A DNA stretch of 64,000 nucleotides from Neoroseomonas terrae (lineage in GTDB: Bacteria; Pseudomonadota; Alphaproteobacteria; Acetobacterales; Acetobacteraceae), in assembly GCF_018129025.1 (NCBI RefSeq), contig NZ_JAAEDI010000012.1, forward strand, positions 62,001 through 126,000. The letters run 5' to 3'. The position numbers and the translations under genes were made by a program. Positions within the stretch are counted from its first letter, which is position 1. Every line of letters begins with the position of its first letter. Below are positions 61,159 through 64,000 of the stretch, piece by piece. The notes below the pieces were generated by a model. That model made no database searches, had not been told where the DNA came from, and saw only the letters and a program-made list of their open reading frames with translations.

Positions 61159-61839
61159 ATGGCCGAACCGAGAGTTGCCGTGCGTGTCTGGGACGCCTGG
61201 GTGCGCCTGTTCCACTGGGGCGCCGTGGCCTGCGTCGCCGTGTCCTATGTCAGCGCGCAGCGGGAGGCGTGGGCGGTGCATTATGCCTCGGGCTATACGC
61301 TGCTCGCGCTGCTGCTGTTCCGCGTTGGCTGGGGGCTGGCGGGGTCGGAGAATGCGCGATTCGCCGGCTTCGTCCGATCGCCGCTCGCGGCGCTGCGCGA
61401 ACTGGCACGCTTCCCTCTCCGCGAGGTGGATACCGGGACCACGCACAACCCCGCCGGCGGTTGGATGGTGCTGTTGCTGTTCGCGCTGCTGCTGGCGCAG
61501 GCGGTGAGTGGGCTATTCACCAACCACGATGTCGGCTTCACCTATTCCGCCCATGGGCCGCTTGCCAATGCGGTGGCGGAGGGGACCTCCGAATGGTTCT
61601 CCAGCCTGCACCGCCGCATCATCGACGTACTTCTGATCGCGATCGGGGTGCATGTGGTGGCGGTCCTCGCCTATGCGGCGGTGAAACGGCAGGACCTGGT
61701 GCGGCCGATGCTGACCGGTGTGAAGCGGTTGCCGCCCGCTGCCGCCCACGCGCCCCGGCATGCGCCGCCGCTGCGCGCGCTGGCGCTGCTCGCCGCCGCC
61801 GCGGCCGCGGTGTGGGGCATCACACGCATCGGCGCGTGA
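61159..61839 (+). CDS. Cytochrome b561-type membrane protein
   Basis: 226 aa from the ATG at 61159; ATG at 61153 is too close to GGGAGG. WDAWVRLFHWGAVACVAVSY and four membrane helices carry paired His (for example WAVHYASGY and HRRIIDVLLIAIGVHVVAVLAY) as expected for a b-type haem protein of the hydrogenase/b561 family. It precedes a convergent cytochrome c' gene, and the two could exchange electrons. Confidence 0.85.
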   Translation: MAEPRVAVRVWDAWVRLFHWGAVACVAVSYVSAQREAWAVHYASGYTLLALLLFRVGWGLAGSENARFAGFVRSPLAALRELARFPLREVDTGTTHNPAGGWMVLLLFALLLAQAVSGLFTNHDVGFTYSAHGPLANAVAEGTSEWFSSLHRRIIDVLLIAIGVHVVAVLAYAAVKRQDLVRPMLTGVKRLPPAAAHAPRHAPPLRALALLAAAAAAVWGITRIGA

Positions 61840-61851
61840 TGCCCACCGCGC

Positions 61852-62289
61852 CTATCGCGCCGGGCCGCGATAGGCGCGGTGACAGGCGGCACAGGCCGCA
61901 CCGACCTGGGTGAACCCCGCCGTCGTCGCCGGAAGGTCGCCCGACGCCGCCGCCACCCGCAGCGTGCCCAGGGCGGCGACGATCGTCGTCCGCGCCGCCT
62001 CGAAGCCTGCGGGGTCAGACCAGATCGCCGGCAGGGCGCGAGTCTCCCCGGTCTGGGTCCCAGGCGGATACAGCGCCTGCAGATCCCGGTAGAAGGCGGC
62101 GATAGTGTCGACGCGCTCCACCAGCGGCCGAGTGTCGCCTCGCGCATCGAGGACGCCCTTGATGGCCTCCATCTGGCGCCCTTCCGTGCGCATGCCTTCC
62201 CGGCGCTGAGCGATCACGTCCTGCGCGGCCGCCGCGCCGGCCAGGCCGATCAGCGCCGTGGCCATTCCTGCGAACAATACGGTCTTCAT
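61852..62289 (-). CDS. Cytochrome c'
   Basis: 145 aa. Signal peptide (LFAGMATALIGLAGAAAAQ), four-helix body and C-terminal haem motif CAACH (AACAACHRAYRG). Family role: gas binding or NO handling in the periplasm. Complete length. Confidence 0.92.
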   Translation of the reverse strand: MKTVLFAGMATALIGLAGAAAAQDVIAQRREGMRTEGRQMEAIKGVLDARGDTRPLVERVDTIAAFYRDLQALYPPGTQTGETRALPAIWSDPAGFEAARTTIVAALGTLRVAAASGDLPATTAGFTQVGAACAACHRAYRGPAR

Positions 62290-62446
62290 CGTCGTTGGTT
62301 CCCACCTCCCCCTTGTTCCGCCAGTGGCGGGCCAAGGCAGGGTGCGGTCTGACCCGTTACTTCCGCAATGGCGACATGCGGGCGACGCCGTCTTGCGGTG
62401 CCGCTAACCTGCCGCTATACCGCCGCCTCCGCGGCAGACCCGGCAC

Positions 62447-62523
62447 CGGAGTGTAGCTCAGCCTGGTAGAGCACTGTGTTCGGGACGCAGGGGCCGGAGG
62501 TTCGAATCCTCTCACTCCGACCA
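62447..62523 (+). tRNA. tRNA-Pro (anticodon CGG)
   Basis: 77 nt with encoded CCA (62521-62523). Acceptor stem CGGAGTG pairs with CACTCCG. The D arm is AGCTCAGCCTGGTAGAGC. The anticodon stem CTGTG/CGCAG holds the loop TTCGGGA, and GGAGGTTCGAATCCTCT is the T arm. A strong terminator follows. No integration site is visible here. Confidence 0.97.
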
Positions 62524-62549
62524 TCCGGAGGGTCTGCCGCCGAAGATCG

Positions 62550-62576
62550 GGCCGCTGAGCGATCAGCGGCCTTTTT
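62550..62576 (+). terminator. Terminator of tRNA-Pro
   Basis: GGCCGCTGA, GCGA, TCAGCGGCC then TTTTT: a perfect 9-bp stem with a T-tract, the clearest canonical terminator in the window. Confidence 0.9.
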
Positions 62577-62616
62577 CTTTGCCTGGTCCGGAACGCGGGA
62601 GGCCCGGCCTGGGGAT

Positions 62617-62817
62617 TCAGACCCGCTTTCCGCCGCGCACCGCCCAGGCGATCAGCCACTTCGCCGGCCACACCCAGACGATGCCGGCGGCGGCATAGAA
62701 CAGCAGCTCGACGACCCAGTGCAGCTCACGGACATGGTCCGACAGCAGCAGGATGACGACGACATAGGCCAGGAAACCGCCGATCCCGGCGAGCGAAGCG
62801 ATCAGGTTGCGCGACAT
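62617..62817 (-). CDS. DUF2842 membrane protein
   Basis: 66 aa from the ATG at 62817. Two membrane helices ([18 protein letters not shown] and [23 protein letters not shown]) with the VWPAKWLI motif of DUF2842, a short alphaproteobacterial family of unknown function. Confidence 0.8.
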   Translation of the reverse strand: MSRNLIASLAGIGGFLAYVVVILLLSDHVRELHWVVELLFYAAAGIVWVWPAKWLIAWAVRGGKRV

Positions 62818-62921
62818 GGCCTGCAATTGCCGGCTTCCGGCGCCGACGCCAAGCCCCGGCCACCGCGATTGGACAGCGCCGCCGCCGATCGGCCAATGTC
62901 CGGCCCGGCATTCCCCACCCC

Positions 62922-63470
62922 ATGAACGGCAGTGACGACGTGACGAGCGAGACCCTCGACCTCAAGAACCATATCCGCGGCATCCCGGATTTCCCGAAGC
63001 CCGGCATCCTTTTCTACGACATCTCGACCCTGCTGCGGCACGGACCGGCCTGGAAGGCGGCGATGTCGCGGCTCGCCGCGCTGATCGCCCCGCACAAGCC
63101 GGACCTGCTGGCGGGCATCGAGAGCCGCGGCTTCCTCGTGGCGGCACCGTTGGCGCTGGAACTGGGGCTCGGCTTCATCATGCTGCGCAAGCCGCGCAAG
63201 CTGCCGGGGCTGACCATCGGGCTCAACTACGCCCTGGAATACGGCACGGACCGCATCGAGATGCAGGCGGACGCCGTACAGAAGGGCCAGCGCGTGGTGA
63301 TCCTGGACGACCTGCTGGCGACGGGCGGGACGATGGCGGCGGGCATCAGCCTGCTACGCCAGGCAGGCGCCGAGGTGCCCTGCGCGGCCGCGCTGATCGA
63401 GCTGAGCTTCCTGAACGGGCGCTCGCGGATCGATACGCATTTCGAATCGCTGGCGGCCTACGACGAGTAA
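62922..63470 (+). CDS. apt: Adenine phosphoribosyltransferase
   Basis: 182 aa. It converts adenine and PRPP to AMP in purine salvage. [31 protein letters not shown] and the PRPP motif [17 protein letters not shown] are all present. Divergent from the DUF2842 gene across a 104-bp spacer. Confidence 0.96.
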   Translation: MNGSDDVTSETLDLKNHIRGIPDFPKPGILFYDISTLLRHGPAWKAAMSRLAALIAPHKPDLLAGIESRGFLVAAPLALELGLGFIMLRKPRKLPGLTIGLNYALEYGTDRIEMQADAVQKGQRVVILDDLLATGGTMAAGISLLRQAGAEVPCAAALIELSFLNGRSRIDTHFESLAAYDE

Positions 63471-63509
63471 CGGCGCCCGCGGCAGCCGCGCGAGGCGAAA
63501 GCCCGGCCC

Positions 63510-64000
63510 CTATCGGAACAGCCCAAGCGCCGCCAAGCCGCGCCACAGCGGCAGAACGAACAGGTTGCACAGCACCATCCGCGTCAGGTGAAAGCCGAGC
63601 ACGAGCGGCACAGCGAGGTTGAGCGCCTGTGCCGTCACCGTCATCTCCGGCATGCCGCCCGGCGCCAGGCCCAGCACGACGGCCGCGACGGGCAGGCCCG
63701 CGCCCCAGCCCAGCGCAAGCCCCGCCAGGAGGAGCAGCAGCGACACGGTGAGGCCGGCGACGAGGGAGGCCATCATCGCGCGCCGCGGCGCCCCGCCCAG
63801 CCCATCTCGCGCCAAGTGCAGGCCTAGGCTCGCCCCCATGGCGACCTGCGCCGCATCCACCAACCAGCGCGGGACGGATGACGGCAGCACGCCGCTGCCC
63901 GACAGCGCCATGGCGAGCAGGCACGGTGCGAGCATCGCCGCATTGGGCAGTCGAATCCTCGCCGCCAGCAGCGCCACCATGGCGCCGGCAACGAGCAGCA
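63510..64000 (-). CDS. AbrB-family membrane protein, 5' partial
   Basis: The frame stays open to base 64000, so the N-terminus lies beyond the window. About 160 residues are visible with several membrane helices (MASLVAGLTVSLLLLLAGLALGWG) and the GLAPGGMPEMTVTAQAL motif of the AbrB/AmoA-like membrane family, annotated variously as transporter or regulator. Function unknown. Confidence 0.8.
   Translation of the reverse strand, partial: LLVAGAMVALLAARIRLPNAAMLAPCLLAMALSGSGVLPSSVPRWLVDAAQVAMGASLGLHLARDGLGGAPRRAMMASLVAGLTVSLLLLLAGLALGWGAGLPVAAVVLGLAPGGMPEMTVTAQALNLAVPLVLGFHLTRMVLCNLFVLPLWRGLAALGLFR

Noticed and set aside
62447-62523. tRNA-Pro as an integration site of the element
   Set aside because: The tRNA is intact, has no repeated 3' fragment in the window, and the element's ends lie in the hydrolase gene 47 kb away.

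Overview
The window is high-GC alphaproteobacterial chromosome, most likely from the Acetobacteraceae (Roseomonas-like). The pointers are strong G/C third-position bias, class I (archaeal-type) lysyl-tRNA synthetase, short-form phosphatidylserine decarboxylase, HWE-family histidine kinase and many branched-chain amino-acid ABC and CoA-transferase genes. The placement is inferred from gene families, not from a marker gene.

Region 1 (1-3529 and 15321-15559) is the end of a prophage or gene-transfer-agent-like cluster: a structural protein, a small acidic protein, the large terminase, a membrane/coiled-coil protein and a SleB-type cell-wall hydrolase. The hydrolase is cut in two by region 2. Removing the insert and restoring one missing base gives a 147-codon gene.

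Region 2 (about 3523-15327, 11.8 kb) is an integrated mobile element. It has imperfect direct repeats at its ends (7-bp core CGTGCTG), a P4-type tyrosine integrase at the left end and paired GTGGACAGG-type repeats near both ends. It carries a possible excision/regulatory protein, a protein with a His-Leu-His motif like HUH nucleases or Rep proteins, an XkdF-like capsid protease without other recognised head genes, and a terminase-small-like HTH protein. A cargo of visibly lower GC follows: a DUF4365 (PD-(D/E)XK-like) gene overlapping a 400-aa partner, a reverse transcriptase of the unknown/Abi (defence) type, a DUF5677 protein and a small DUF6894-like protein. This combination looks like a phage satellite or integrative element with anti-phage cargo, and is the most interesting part of the window.

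Region 3 (15.5-36.2 kb) is housekeeping chromosome: DUF952, a DMT transporter, a pyrD-HAD-MmcQ operon, a MocR regulator divergent from DUF983, then a minus-strand run of cupin, YqgE, phosphomannomutase, UDP-glucose dehydrogenase, an MprF-like protein with a truncated synthetase domain, and LysRS. After that come a DUF1194 protein, an AraC-TPR regulator, asd, an LprI-like protein, a PPOX flavoprotein, an SDR gene with an in-frame amber codon, a DoxX-like protein and a lipoprotein.

Region 4 (36.3-49.2 kb) holds livHMGF, two FAD oxidoreductases, a lipoprotein, a WD40-caspase with a glycine-zipper/SH3 lipoprotein, a Leu/Ile/Val-type binding protein, and a tiny ORF whose ribosome-binding site matches the 16S 3' end completely.

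Region 5 (49.2-64 kb) holds an ArsR-SRPBCC pair, a ribbon-helix-helix protein, a flavin reductase, a Gly-rich secreted protein, a GNAT enzyme, CoA-transferase subunits and a CaiB enzyme, a tyrosine-phosphatase/HWE-kinase pair, psd-pssA, a LysM protein, cytochromes b561 and c', tRNA-Pro(CGG), DUF2842, apt and an AbrB-type membrane protein running off the end. GC-rich hairpins at the ends of many transcription units look like intrinsic terminators.
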